A stretch of 7,655 bases of DNA from Chloroflexi bacterium RBG_16_70_13 (GCA_001795245.1 MGOD01000091.1:39152-46806); one strand, 5' to 3'. Positions 1 to 6,919 are shown, numbered from the stretch's first letter. Numbers and translations are program-made. Notes: generated from the letters alone by a model not told the origin.

Positions 1-1577
1 TGGTGGCAGTAGGCGCAGGACTCGGCGCCGCTCTGCCGGATCGATTCGGCGTGGTTGGTGAGCATCTGATCGTGGTCGACGGTCACCGCGCCGGTCGCGT
101 GGCAGTTGCTGCAGTAGTCGCGGGCATGGCACTCGCCACAGGAGTTCGTCCCCGGATCCTCGCCGGTCGCGATCAGGCGATGGTTGAAGACCCACACGGT
201 GTCGTCGTGGGACTCGGGCGGCACGCCGAGCGGCAGGCTGGCGATCGCACCTCCGATCTGGGGGAACGTGTGGCACGTGTCGCAGCTCGACGGGATCGCC
301 TTCTTCGTGGCCGCGCCGTTCTCGACGAGGAAGTGGCCACCGTCGTGGCAGCGGAAGCAGCCGGCGAAGTCGGTGTGGCCCAGGTTGTCCGGGTAGGTCG
401 TCGCCGTGACCCGCATCTCGGGCGTCGCGGCCAGCCGGTAGAGGATCTTGAGCTCGTCCATCGCGTCGTTGATGGCGACGGCTTCGCGAGCCGCCAGCGA
501 CGGGTAGCGGAGCTCGTAGAAGCTGCGGAGGCGGTCGATCTCGGCGTCGGCGGCTGCCTCGGAGGCGAAGTTCGACCACAGGATCCGCATGCCCTCGCGC
601 TTGATGTAGGGCAGCTCGGGATCGATCCGGCCGGCGGCCATCGCCTGGTCCAGGGCCCGCCGCGGGCTCGGGAGCGGGTGGCCGATCCGGTTGTGGCAGG
701 AGATGCAGTCCATCGGCCGCGCGTCGCTCTCGCGGGCGATCCGCTCGAGGTCGGGCTCGACGTCCTCGGCCAGGCGGATCTCGTCCTGGCGGAGGTACTC
801 ATCGACGCTGCCGTCGGGGCGGGTCACGCCGACCCAGCGGATGGATTGACCGGCCTCGTCGTCCGAGCGGAACCGGACGTCGGCGAGGACATGCCAGTGG
901 ACGCTTCGGTCGACGTCGAAGACGTCGCCGCCGCCGGGACGGATCATCAGACCGACGAACTGCCGGGTGTTCGCCTCGTCCTGGGTGTACTCGGTCCGCG
1001 TGACGAGCGCCGCGGTCCCGACCCGGTCCAGGCTGTGGCAGCGGAGGCACGTCTCGGACGGCGGCGGGAGGCTGTCGTGGTCGGGCGGGGGGATCGGCTC
1101 GGGGAACGTCCCCAGGACGATCTCCACGAGCTGGCGGGTGCCGTTCAGCTTGGCCTTCACCCAGCCCTCGACACCGGGCCCGACATGACACTCGCCGCAG
1201 GTGACGTCGCCGTGGGGACCGGCGGCGTGGGCCGCCAGCTCGGGCCCCATGGTGTGGCAGCGGCCGCAGAAGTCGGCCGTCTCGGTCCAGGCGATGACCG
1301 ATGTCGCGCCGACGACGAAGAACGTCCCGAAGGCCCCCACGACGAGGAGCAGCGCGGCGAGGCCGCGCCGGGTCCGGGGCGGGTGGATGAAGCTCCGCAG
1401 CCGGCCGAGGCGGCTCGGCGCAGCGGGCGGCGTCGCGGCGTCGGCCTCGTCCGCCCGGGCGACGGGCTCGGCCGGGGCGGCCTCGGCCTCGTCGGTCGCG
1501 GGTCCGGCCGGAACGGGCGGCGTCGGGGATGCGACGTCCGGGAGGCTTGGGCCCGGGTCCTCGTCGTCGCGGTCCAC
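1..1577 (-). CDS. NapC/NirT-type membrane multiheme cytochrome c, at least nine haems (3' end beyond window)
   Basis: I read this frame directly: it is open from a GTG at 1577 to the left edge (525 codons) and carries nine CXXCH sites, all in phase. Their first cysteines are at residues 104 (CGRCH), 127 (CGECH), 177 (CLRCH), 291 (CISCH), 407 (CFRCH), 432 (CDTCH), 480 (CGECH), 489 (CSNCH) and 521 (CAYCH). Residues 1-71 are an acidic, Ala/Pro-rich tail, then Arg-rich, followed by one membrane helix (about 73-96). The first site continues as CHTM, the CXXCHxM pattern of NapC/NrfH quinol dehydrogenases. About 110 residues, including a HWHV segment, separate haems 3 and 4, as I recall from NapC/NirT-family multiheme proteins of other environmental phyla. 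The likely role is quinol oxidation and electron transfer outside the membrane; the acceptor is unknown. The GTG follows the upstream TAG by 12 bp with a weak ribosome site, but no other in-frame ATG, GTG or TTG occurs before the helix. The missing C-terminus may hold more haems. Confidence 0.93.
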   Translation of the reverse strand, partial: MDRDDEDPGPSLPDVASPTPPVPAGPATDEAEAAPAEPVARADEADAATPPAAPSRLGRLRSFIHPPRTRRGLAALLLVVGAFGTFFVVGATSVIAWTETADFCGRCHTMGPELAAHAAGPHGDVTCGECHVGPGVEGWVKAKLNGTRQLVEIVLGTFPEPIPPPDHDSLPPPSETCLRCHSLDRVGTAALVTRTEYTQDEANTRQFVGLMIRPGGGDVFDVDRSVHWHVLADVRFRSDDEAGQSIRWVGVTRPDGSVDEYLRQDEIRLAEDVEPDLERIARESDARPMDCISCHNRIGHPLPSPRRALDQAMAAGRIDPELPYIKREGMRILWSNFASEAAADAEIDRLRSFYELRYPSLAAREAVAINDAMDELKILYRLAATPEMRVTATTYPDNLGHTDFAGCFRCHDGGHFLVENGAATKKAIPSSCDTCHTFPQIGGAIASLPLGVPPESHDDTVWVFNHRLIATGEDPGTNSCGECHARDYCSNCHATGAVTVDHDQMLTNHAESIRQSGAESCAYCH

Positions 1578-1589
1578 GGTTCGTGTCGG

Positions 1590-2213
1590 CTACTCGACGA
1601 TGGAGCGGGCGAGGCGATCCATCTCTTCGGCGGGGAGGCCGCCGAGGCGGATCTCCCGGATCGTCCCGTCGGGAGCGATGAAGAAGTGGGTGGGCAGCCC
1701 GTAGGTCCGGTAGCGGCTCGCCAGGGCCGTGGTCGGATCGGAGATCCGGGTGAAGGTCAGCCCGACCCGGTCGGTGTAGTCCAGGACGTCGGCGTCCGTC
1801 TCCTCGATCCAGATGCTCACGATCGCCAGGCCCGCCGGGGCATAGCGCTCGTACACCGCCTGGAGATCCGGCGCCTCGGCCCGGCAGTCGGCGCACCAGC
1901 TCGCCCCGAAGGTCAGCCAGATCGGCCGGCCGGCCAGGTCGGCGAGCCTGAACCGCTCGCCGGTCACGGTCGCAGCCGAGAAATCGGGCGGGGCGCCGCC
2001 GACGACGGGGCGCGCGCCGGACGTATCGCCGGTCAGCTCGACCGTCGTGTAGCCGGCCGCCCCCGACCGCTCGAGGAGGAAGGCGCCGACGGCGATCGCG
2101 ACCCCGACCACGACCATGATCGCGAGGGTCCGGACCCGCTCGCCGCCCGGGACCCGGAGCCCCGGGCGAGGGGCCGGCGTCACCCGTGGCGTCGTCGCCG
2201 GCGTGGACCGCAT
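1590..2213 (-). CDS. resA: TlpA/ResA-family membrane-anchored thiol-disulfide oxidoreductase
   Basis: A 207-residue thioredoxin-fold protein. An N-terminal Arg-containing segment is followed by one membrane helix (about 29-47), and the rest is predicted to lie outside the membrane. The active site is WCADC with C107 and C110, preceded by the usual beta strand (IWLTFGAS). The cis-proline loop reads YGLPT (P174) and is followed by FFIAPDGTI, as in TlpA and ResA. In System II maturation, ResA/CcsX reduces the disulfide of apocytochrome CXXCH motifs before haem is attached, using electrons from CcdA; the location beside ccdA, resB and ccsB supports that job. I chose the ATG at 2213 because GAGGTGG (2219-2225) sits 8 bases upstream. 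The frame extends further upstream only as an overlap into ccsB. It lies 35 bp after ccsB and 12 bp before the multiheme cytochrome. The family is certain; assignment as ResA rather than another TlpA-like protein rests on context. Confidence 0.93.
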   Translation of the reverse strand: MRSTPATTPRVTPAPRPGLRVPGGERVRTLAIMVVVGVAIAVGAFLLERSGAAGYTTVELTGDTSGARPVVGGAPPDFSAATVTGERFRLADLAGRPIWLTFGASWCADCRAEAPDLQAVYERYAPAGLAIVSIWIEETDADVLDYTDRVGLTFTRISDPTTALASRYRTYGLPTHFFIAPDGTIREIRLGGLPAEEMDRLARSIVE

Positions 2214-2218
2214 GGCAG

Positions 2219-2225
2219 CCACCTC
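2219..2225 (-). promoter_or_regulatory. Ribosome binding site of the TlpA/ResA gene
   Basis: GAGGTGG on the minus strand lies 5 bases from the ATG at 2213 (8 bases from its GAGG core). It decides the start: a GTG three codons further upstream is part of this same element and has no site of its own. Confidence 0.6.
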
Positions 2226-2248
2226 TCGACCTCGTTCCGCCCGGCCGA

Positions 2249-3316
2249 TCAGCCGAGCCCGGCGTAGCTGTGGAGCCCGCCGAAGAAGTAGTTGCCGAAG
2301 TAGGTCAGGATCGTGGCCCCGAAGCCGATCTGGAGCAGGATCGCGGCGCGGCTGCCGGTCCAGCCGCGGATGACCCGGGCGTGGAGGTACGTCGCGTAGA
2401 TGAGCCACGTCACGAGCGACGCGGTCTCCTTGGGATCCCAGGCCCAGTAGCGGCCCCAGGCGACCTCGGCCCAGAGGGCTCCCAGGACGATCGTGGCCGC
2501 CAGGAACGGGAAGCCGACGACGACCGCCTTGTAGCCGATCTCGTCGAGGACGGCCGGCCTCGGGAGGCCCCAGCTGCCGCCGGACGGGTCGATGGAGGCG
2601 AGGCCCTTGCGGCCGTCGAGCGCGTAGACGATCCCGGCGAGGATGAAGCCGACGATGACCGCCACGATGGCGCCGATCGCCAGGGCTGACTGGATCGCAC
2701 CCACGACCAGGGCCAGGAGCGCCCCGACGAAGCCGAGGGCGAAGGCCCGCTCGACTGGCCGCTGCTGGAAGAGGAACAGGATCGCGGCGACGAACGCGAT
2801 CGAGAACGAGCCGTAGGCCACGATCGCGACAGCGACGTGGACGGTGAGCAGGAGGTTGTTCTGGAGGGCCGGCACCAGCGGGTCAATCGGCGCCGGGTTG
2901 AGGAACGCGTAAAGCATCATCGCCAGGGCGATCGGGAGGGCCAGCAGGCCGAGGATTCGCTGGTGGTAGCTCCGCTCGAACCAGTAGTAGGCGCCGAGGA
3001 TGCCCCAGGCGAACGCGACCGAGAACTCGTACATGTTGGCGAACGGGCCGTGGCCCGTGGCGATCGTGCGGAATACCAACCAGGCCGACAGGAAGGCGAA
3101 GGCCAGCCAGCCCAGGATGGAGCCGTAACGGCCAAACGTGGCCGTCCGCGGCTCGACGACGAGGCCGAGCGTTCCGCTCCGCATCCCGAAGCCGTTGCCG
3201 GCGGTCTGCATCCGGGCCGCGCGGAGGCCCGAGATCGCGTACCCCAGGTACAGGATGAGCGCGAGCCCCGTAGCCAGGATCGCCGCGACGAACGCGTAGT
3301 ACGACATCTTCTCCAT
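2249..3316 (-). CDS. ccsB: CcsB/CcsA (ResC) cytochrome c biogenesis protein, WWD haem-handling subunit
   Basis: A 355-residue polytopic membrane protein. The diagnostic WWD motif reads WGRYWAWDPKET at residues 287-298. Other family landmarks are GHGPFANMYE (H89), LLLTVHVAVAIVAY (H160) and a C-terminal GLHSYAG (H349); these histidines sit where the family keeps its haem-ligand residues. With ResB it forms the System II haem exporter and synthase that presents haem at the outer face of the membrane and joins it to reduced CXXCH cysteines. Between FLFQQR (about 181-186) and the conserved LDEIGYKAVVVGFPFL block (from 257) there are about 70 residues, of which about 192-233 are strongly hydrophobic. 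I recall a shorter, polar linker here, so this may be an insertion that adds membrane passes. The ATG at 3316 has a GGAG core 6 bases upstream; a second Met at codon 4 is less well placed. Ten bases separate it from the resB stop. Confidence 0.96.
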   Translation of the reverse strand: MEKMSYYAFVAAILATGLALILYLGYAISGLRAARMQTAGNGFGMRSGTLGLVVEPRTATFGRYGSILGWLAFAFLSAWLVFRTIATGHGPFANMYEFSVAFAWGILGAYYWFERSYHQRILGLLALPIALAMMLYAFLNPAPIDPLVPALQNNLLLTVHVAVAIVAYGSFSIAFVAAILFLFQQRPVERAFALGFVGALLALVVGAIQSALAIGAIVAVIVGFILAGIVYALDGRKGLASIDPSGGSWGLPRPAVLDEIGYKAVVVGFPFLAATIVLGALWAEVAWGRYWAWDPKETASLVTWLIYATYLHARVIRGWTGSRAAILLQIGFGATILTYFGNYFFGGLHSYAGLG

Positions 3317-3319
3317 GGC

Positions 3320-3327
3320 CCTCTCCT
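3320..3327 (-). promoter_or_regulatory. Ribosome binding site of ccsB, overlapping the resB stop
   Basis: AGGAGAGG on the minus strand, with its GGAG core 6 bases before the ATG at 3316. The first A is the last base of the resB TGA, so termination of ResB exposes or overlaps this site. This suggests coupled translation of the two subunits. Confidence 0.7.
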
Positions 3328-4802
3328 CAGGAAGCGCTCGGGCCGGCGCATGCCGCCCGAAGGTCGGTGACGAGGTTGGTGAACGCGCGGTCGACGTCGT
3401 GGCTGGGGCGCCCGGGCGTCGCGACGGCGAGCGTCCCGACGCCGTCCGGGCGAAGGACGAGCCGGGCCCACAGCCGCCGGTGGGGGAAGCTGAAGCCGAT
3501 GGTGAAGCCGGCGATGAGCAGGATCGACCCGAGCCAGACGAGGATCGTCCCCGGGTCGCGGGCCACGGACAGGCCGGTGAACTGAAGCTCCCGCCCGAAC
3601 GTGAACTGGAGCCCCGAGACGGTGGTCGCGACGCCCTGGTCGATCGAGATCTGCTCGATCGGGTCGCCGGTGCTCGCCCGGTAGGTCTCGACCCGGATCT
3701 GGCCGGGCCTGACGAGCGTGTCGCCCGTCCCGAGCGTGCCGACGAGCCAGACCGTCAGGTCCTCCGAGGGGATCGTGAAGGTCCCGACGCTCCGACCGTC
3801 GGCCTGGGTCTCCCAGGCCAGCGCCACGCCGTCCGAGAAGAGCACCGCCCCGTCGGTCGACGCCACGCTCACGTGGGCGGCCGGCCCGTAGAACGACTGG
3901 AAGAACGACAGGTCGCCGAAGCGCAGGGGGTCGTTGACACGGGCCGTGTGGCGGGCGACCTCACGGCCGTCCTGGTAGAGGACGAGCTCGCTGGCGTAGT
4001 CGGACGGGGCGCCCGTGGTGGTGTAGTAGGCGTCCTCGAAGGAGACGAGCTTCAGGCTCAGGCCTCCGCCGCTGGGGACGGCGGCCGTGGAGCCCTCGGC
4101 AATCACGAAGGCGTTGTCGTGGAAGCCGAACAGGGCGCCGACCATGACGCCGGCCAGGATCACGACGATCGCGAGGTGGCCGATGAGCGACCCGAAGGGC
4201 GCCCAGCGGAAGCGATCGGCGTAGAGATTGATCGCCTCGTCCTCCTCGGCCACGACCCGGTAGTGATGGCGCCGCAGAACTGCCACGGCCCGGGCCGTGA
4301 GGTCGGCCGCATCGCCGCGGACGACGATCGAGTCGCGCTCCCGGGCATGGGCGAAGAAGCCGTCGCCCACCGTGATCCGGGGCTTCGTCGCGGTTCGCCA
4401 CAGGCCGGGCGCCCGCTGGACCATGCAGGCGATGAGGCTGATCGTCAGGAACGCCGTCAGGCCCCGGAACCAGACCGAGTTGAAGACGTTGAAGAGCTGG
4501 AGGCGGTCGAGGATGTCCGTCCAGCCGCCGTAGCGCGGGCGGACGCCGGACAGCCAGTCGAGCTTGGCGCTCGCATCGGCCTCGACCCCCGCCGGGACCT
4601 GGATGATGAGGGCCCCGAGGACGCCCAGGCCGGCCATTGCGAGCGTCACCACGAGCGAGAACCGCATCGAGGTCAGGAGGTCCCAGACGGCCTCGAAGAG
4701 GCCGCGCGATTCCTGACGTGCGGCATCGAGGGTCTCGTCGACCGCGGCCGCGGGGTCCGCGACCAGGCCGGGGAGCCTGCCGGGGCGGGGCTGGTTGGTC
4801 AT
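3327..4802 (-). CDS. resB: ResB/Ccs1-family cytochrome c biogenesis protein
   Basis: A 491-residue protein with ResB topology. Helices lie near residues 48-69, 112-129, 206-226 and 418-438, and a large extracytoplasmic domain separates the last two. Landmarks are SMRFSLVVTLAMAGLG at the first helix, GHLAIVVILAG at the third (H209, a candidate membrane haem-ligand histidine), NDPLRFGDLSFFQSFYG (290-306), and the C-terminal DPGTILVWLGSILLIAG followed by FPHRRLW (H441). Ccs1/ResB is the obligate partner of CcsB in System II and shapes the haem channel and apocytochrome docking site. Here the two remain separate genes, not the fused CcsBA of Helicobacter. Residues 440-491 form a cytoplasmic tail with no recognised motif. 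The ATG at 4802 follows AGGAGGG by 8 bases. The gene lies 13 bp after the ccdA stop and 10 bp before ccsB. Confidence 0.96.
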   Translation of the reverse strand: MTNQPRPGRLPGLVADPAAAVDETLDAARQESRGLFEAVWDLLTSMRFSLVVTLAMAGLGVLGALIIQVPAGVEADASAKLDWLSGVRPRYGGWTDILDRLQLFNVFNSVWFRGLTAFLTISLIACMVQRAPGLWRTATKPRITVGDGFFAHARERDSIVVRGDAADLTARAVAVLRRHHYRVVAEEDEAINLYADRFRWAPFGSLIGHLAIVVILAGVMVGALFGFHDNAFVIAEGSTAAVPSGGGLSLKLVSFEDAYYTTTGAPSDYASELVLYQDGREVARHTARVNDPLRFGDLSFFQSFYGPAAHVSVASTDGAVLFSDGVALAWETQADGRSVGTFTIPSEDLTVWLVGTLGTGDTLVRPGQIRVETYRASTGDPIEQISIDQGVATTVSGLQFTFGRELQFTGLSVARDPGTILVWLGSILLIAGFTIGFSFPHRRLWARLVLRPDGVGTLAVATPGRPSHDVDRAFTNLVTDLRAACAGPSAS

Positions 4803-4810
4803 CTGCCCGG

Positions 4811-4817
4811 CCCTCCT
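4811..4817 (-). promoter_or_regulatory. Ribosome binding site of resB, overlapping the ccdA stop
   Basis: AGGAGGG on the minus strand, 8 bases before the ATG at 4802. Its AG belongs to the TAG stop of ccdA (4816-4818), giving TAGGAGGG. This is a strong site and fixes the resB start. Confidence 0.75.
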
Positions 4818-5544
4818 AGGCGCCGAACGGCGCCGCGAGCGTCGAGAGCCGCGCGAAGACGCCAGTGATCATGAGGACGCCGACGACGACGAGCGTCGCG
4901 CCGGTCAGGAGATTGATCGTCCGCTGGTTCCGGCCGACCCAGCTGAGCCGCTGGCCGACCCAGTCGGCCCCAACGGCCATGGCCAGGAAAGGCAGGGCGT
5001 GCCCCGCCGAGTAGGCCACGAGAAGGAGCGTGCCCTGAGCCACGCTTGAGGCGGTCGAGGCGAGGGCCAGGATCGCGCCGAGGATCGGACCGATGCACGG
5101 GCTCCAGCCGGCTGCGAAGACCGTCCCGAAGGCCAGCGACCGGCGATAGCTGGGCGCCTCGGTCGCCGCGCCGGCCCCGAGGCCCGCGCCGGCAAACGCC
5201 GGCATCGGGCGCGTGTCGCGCCACAGCGCCGTGACGTTGATGACCCCGGCCACGTGGAGGCCAAGGAAGACGACGAGCGCGCCGCCGAGCTGGCGGAGGA
5301 GCGTCACGTGATCGGCGAACACGTAGCCGATGAGTCCGATCGAGGCCCAGAAGGCGATGAAGACGACCGAGAAGCCGGCCGTGAAGGCGAGGCCGTGGAA
5401 GAGGCTCGTCCGCCGGGCGTGCGGTCCGCCGGCCGACGTGCCGACCATGTAGCCGAGATACGCCGGGACGAGGGGCAGGCAGCAGGGCGAGGCGAACGAG
5501 ACGACTCCGCCGAGGAACGCGACGAGGACGCCGATCTCGATCAT
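4816..5544 (-). CDS. ccdA: CcdA/DsbD-type membrane thiol-disulfide transporter
   Basis: A 242-residue protein with about six hydrophobic segments, the normal size for CcdA. The two redox cysteines fall in the expected family motifs: FASPCCLPLVP in the first helix (C21, with an extra adjacent C22) and AAGWSPCIGPILGA (C150) in the fourth. CcdA carries electrons from cytoplasmic thioredoxin across the membrane to ResA-like proteins, which keep apocytochrome cysteines reduced for haem attachment. Neighbouring resA-like, resB and ccsB genes support this role over copper or DsbD functions. The ATG at 5544 overlaps the stop of the TPR gene as ATGA. No good Shine-Dalgarno precedes it, so translation probably depends on ribosomes finishing the upstream gene. 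A longer upstream frame exists in the same phase but lies inside the TPR gene and lacks membrane-protein character. The second cysteine in SPCC is a small departure from the single cysteine usually seen. Confidence 0.95.
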   Translation of the reverse strand: MIEIGVLVAFLGGVVSFASPCCLPLVPAYLGYMVGTSAGGPHARRTSLFHGLAFTAGFSVVFIAFWASIGLIGYVFADHVTLLRQLGGALVVFLGLHVAGVINVTALWRDTRPMPAFAGAGLGAGAATEAPSYRRSLAFGTVFAAGWSPCIGPILGAILALASTASSVAQGTLLLVAYSAGHALPFLAMAVGADWVGQRLSWVGRNQRTINLLTGATLVVVGVLMITGVFARLSTLAAPFGA

Positions 5545-6848
5545 GGCTCGAGCGAGCCGCTGGGAGCCGGCGTCGGCGCCTCCGTCGGGGCGGCCGAGGG
5601 GTCGGACGAGGGGGCCTGCGACGCGGCGCCGGACGGAGTCCCCGAGCCGGCCGGGCTCGCCGCCGGCGATGCCAGGGCGTCGAGGTGGGATTTGACGAAG
5701 GACGCGAGATCGGAGTCGGGATCCAGGCGGACGACCTCGGCCCACTCCCGCTGGACACCCTCGTAGTCCGGGGGCGCCAGGTTCAGGTAGAGGTAGCCCA
5801 GGTAGTAGTGGGCCTCGACGTTGTCCGCCTCGAGCTCGAGCACGGCCAGCCACTGGGCCTTGGCCTCGGCGTCGTTGCCGAGGTTGTACTGGGCCGCGCC
5901 GAGGAGCAGCCGGCCGGTGATGCTGTCGGGGTCGAGGGTGACGAGCTTGTCGAGCCAGCGGGCCGCGGTGGCGAAGTCCTCGGCGGTGAAGAAGGCGTCG
6001 CCGAGCTCGAGAAGCGCGGCCGTATCGTTCGGGTCGGCCTGGATGCGACCCATGAGCGCGGCGACCTTGGCCTCGTCGAGGGCCGGGGTCGGCGCCGCGG
6101 TCGACTGGGCGCCGGTGACGGCCGGCGTCGCCCCGAGCTGGTAGATCGCGACGACCCCGACGGCGAGGACGGCGATCGCGGCCAGGACCGCCAGGACCTG
6201 CGGGAAGCGACTTCGGCTGCCGGCGGGCGCGGGGACGGCGGCCCGTCGGCGGGTCGCAGCGACCGGGACCGGGCGGGCCTTTGGGGCCGGGGCGGGCCGG
6301 GCCGGGATCCGGTCGCGGTGCATGCTCGGCGTGACCTCGGCAAGCATGGCCTCGAACGCTGCGTCGTCATCGCCCTCGGACGCCGCGCCTGCGGACGGGG
6401 CCGCGGCGACTGGCCGAACCGCAGGAACGGCGGTCGGAGTCGCCCGGCGGACCGGAGGTGTCGCCGGTCCGCCGGGCTGGGAAACCGATCGCGCGCTCGG
6501 CGCCGGGAGGGCTCCGGTGTCGGGCGACGCAGTCGGGTCGGAAAGGAGGAGGTAGGCCTCGTCGGCGGCCGAGGCCTGCCGTCGGGCCCAGCCTCGGAGG
6601 GACTTCGGGGCGGCCGCGAGGAAGGCCTGGAGCTCGTCTCGAGTCCGGGATACGTCCTCGACGGTGGCCCGTTCGTCGAGACCGAGCCGCTCCAGGAGGT
6701 GGCGCTCCCGAGCACTGATCGCGCCGGGAAGCAGGCCTCCCGCGCTCATGGCCTGCGGATCCGGACGAGCGGCCGCGGCCGGACTCGTCGCTGCTGGTGC
6801 GCCATCGTGGCCCTCTGCGCTGTGTGCCCGGGAGGACGCCCGGGTCAT
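5541..6848 (-). CDS. Membrane-anchored TPR protein, possible apocytochrome c chaperone
   Basis: With a start at 6848 the protein has 435 residues. Residues about 45-105 form a compact helical domain whose pattern (LLERLGLDERATVEDVSR then ADEAYLLLSDP) resembles a J-domain without the HPD tripeptide. A low-complexity Ala/Pro/Arg linker follows, then Arg-rich sequence and one membrane helix (about 216-239). Beyond it, about 274-379 hold three TPR-like units (ALLELGDAFFTAEDFATAA, RLLLGAAQYNLGNDAEA, AHYYLGYLYLNLAPPDYEG), and a Ser/Pro/Ala tail ends the chain. The positive-inside rule puts the TPRs outside the membrane. Its place directly before ccdA (ATGA overlap) suggests a CcmI/CycH-like role in holding apocytochromes, but this is inference. 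The start is uncertain. ATG 6848 has a weak AGGTG upstream. ATG 6749 begins just before the conserved domain and would give 402 residues. ATG 6929 adds an unlikely Gly/Pro-rich stretch. It could also be an unrelated TPR scaffold. Confidence 0.85.
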   Translation of the reverse strand: MTRASSRAHSAEGHDGAPAATSPAAAARPDPQAMSAGGLLPGAISARERHLLERLGLDERATVEDVSRTRDELQAFLAAAPKSLRGWARRQASAADEAYLLLSDPTASPDTGALPAPSARSVSQPGGPATPPVRRATPTAVPAVRPVAAAPSAGAASEGDDDAAFEAMLAEVTPSMHRDRIPARPAPAPKARPVPVAATRRRAAVPAPAGSRSRFPQVLAVLAAIAVLAVGVVAIYQLGATPAVTGAQSTAAPTPALDEAKVAALMGRIQADPNDTAALLELGDAFFTAEDFATAARWLDKLVTLDPDSITGRLLLGAAQYNLGNDAEAKAQWLAVLELEADNVEAHYYLGYLYLNLAPPDYEGVQREWAEVVRLDPDSDLASFVKSHLDALASPAASPAGSGTPSGAASQAPSSDPSAAPTEAPTPAPSGSLEP

Positions 6849-6919
6849 TGACACCTGCAGCGATTGTCCGGAGCAACCCCGCCCAAGCCCATCCGCCGCC
6901 GGGCACATTTGCGGGGGGC

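Noticed and set aside
173..802. A 209-codon minus-strand open frame inside the multiheme cytochrome
   Set aside because: It is in a different phase from the CXXCH sites and consists of Ser/Arg/Thr low-complexity sequence.
799..1896. A 365-codon minus-strand open frame
   Set aside because: It is an Arg/Pro-rich out-of-phase shadow of the cytochrome and thioredoxin genes, and crosses their boundary.
3..2267. A 754-codon plus-strand open frame
   Set aside because: It lies antisense to the multiheme cytochrome and the thioredoxin gene, whose motifs (nine in-phase CXXCH sites, WCADC) are unmistakable. Its product is Arg/Gly/Asp-rich without any domain, as expected from the complement of GC-rich codons.
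1590..2408. A longer form of the thioredoxin gene starting at 2408
   Set aside because: It would overlap the 3' end of ccsB by about 160 bp with Arg/Pro-rich sequence, whereas the ATG at 2213 has a good ribosome site and a sensible N-terminus.
3315..4868. A 517-codon plus-strand open frame
   Set aside because: It mirrors resB and has low-complexity, highly charged composition; resB on the opposite strand has clear family motifs and a strong ribosome site.
4816..5853. A longer N-terminal form of CcdA starting at 5853
   Set aside because: The extra 103 residues overlap the TPR coding region and are Arg/Gly-rich shadow sequence; the ATG at 5544 begins right at the first helix, as in the family.
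5685..6851. A 388-codon plus-strand open frame
   Set aside because: It is antisense to the TPR protein, rich in Arg and Gly, with no recognisable domain.
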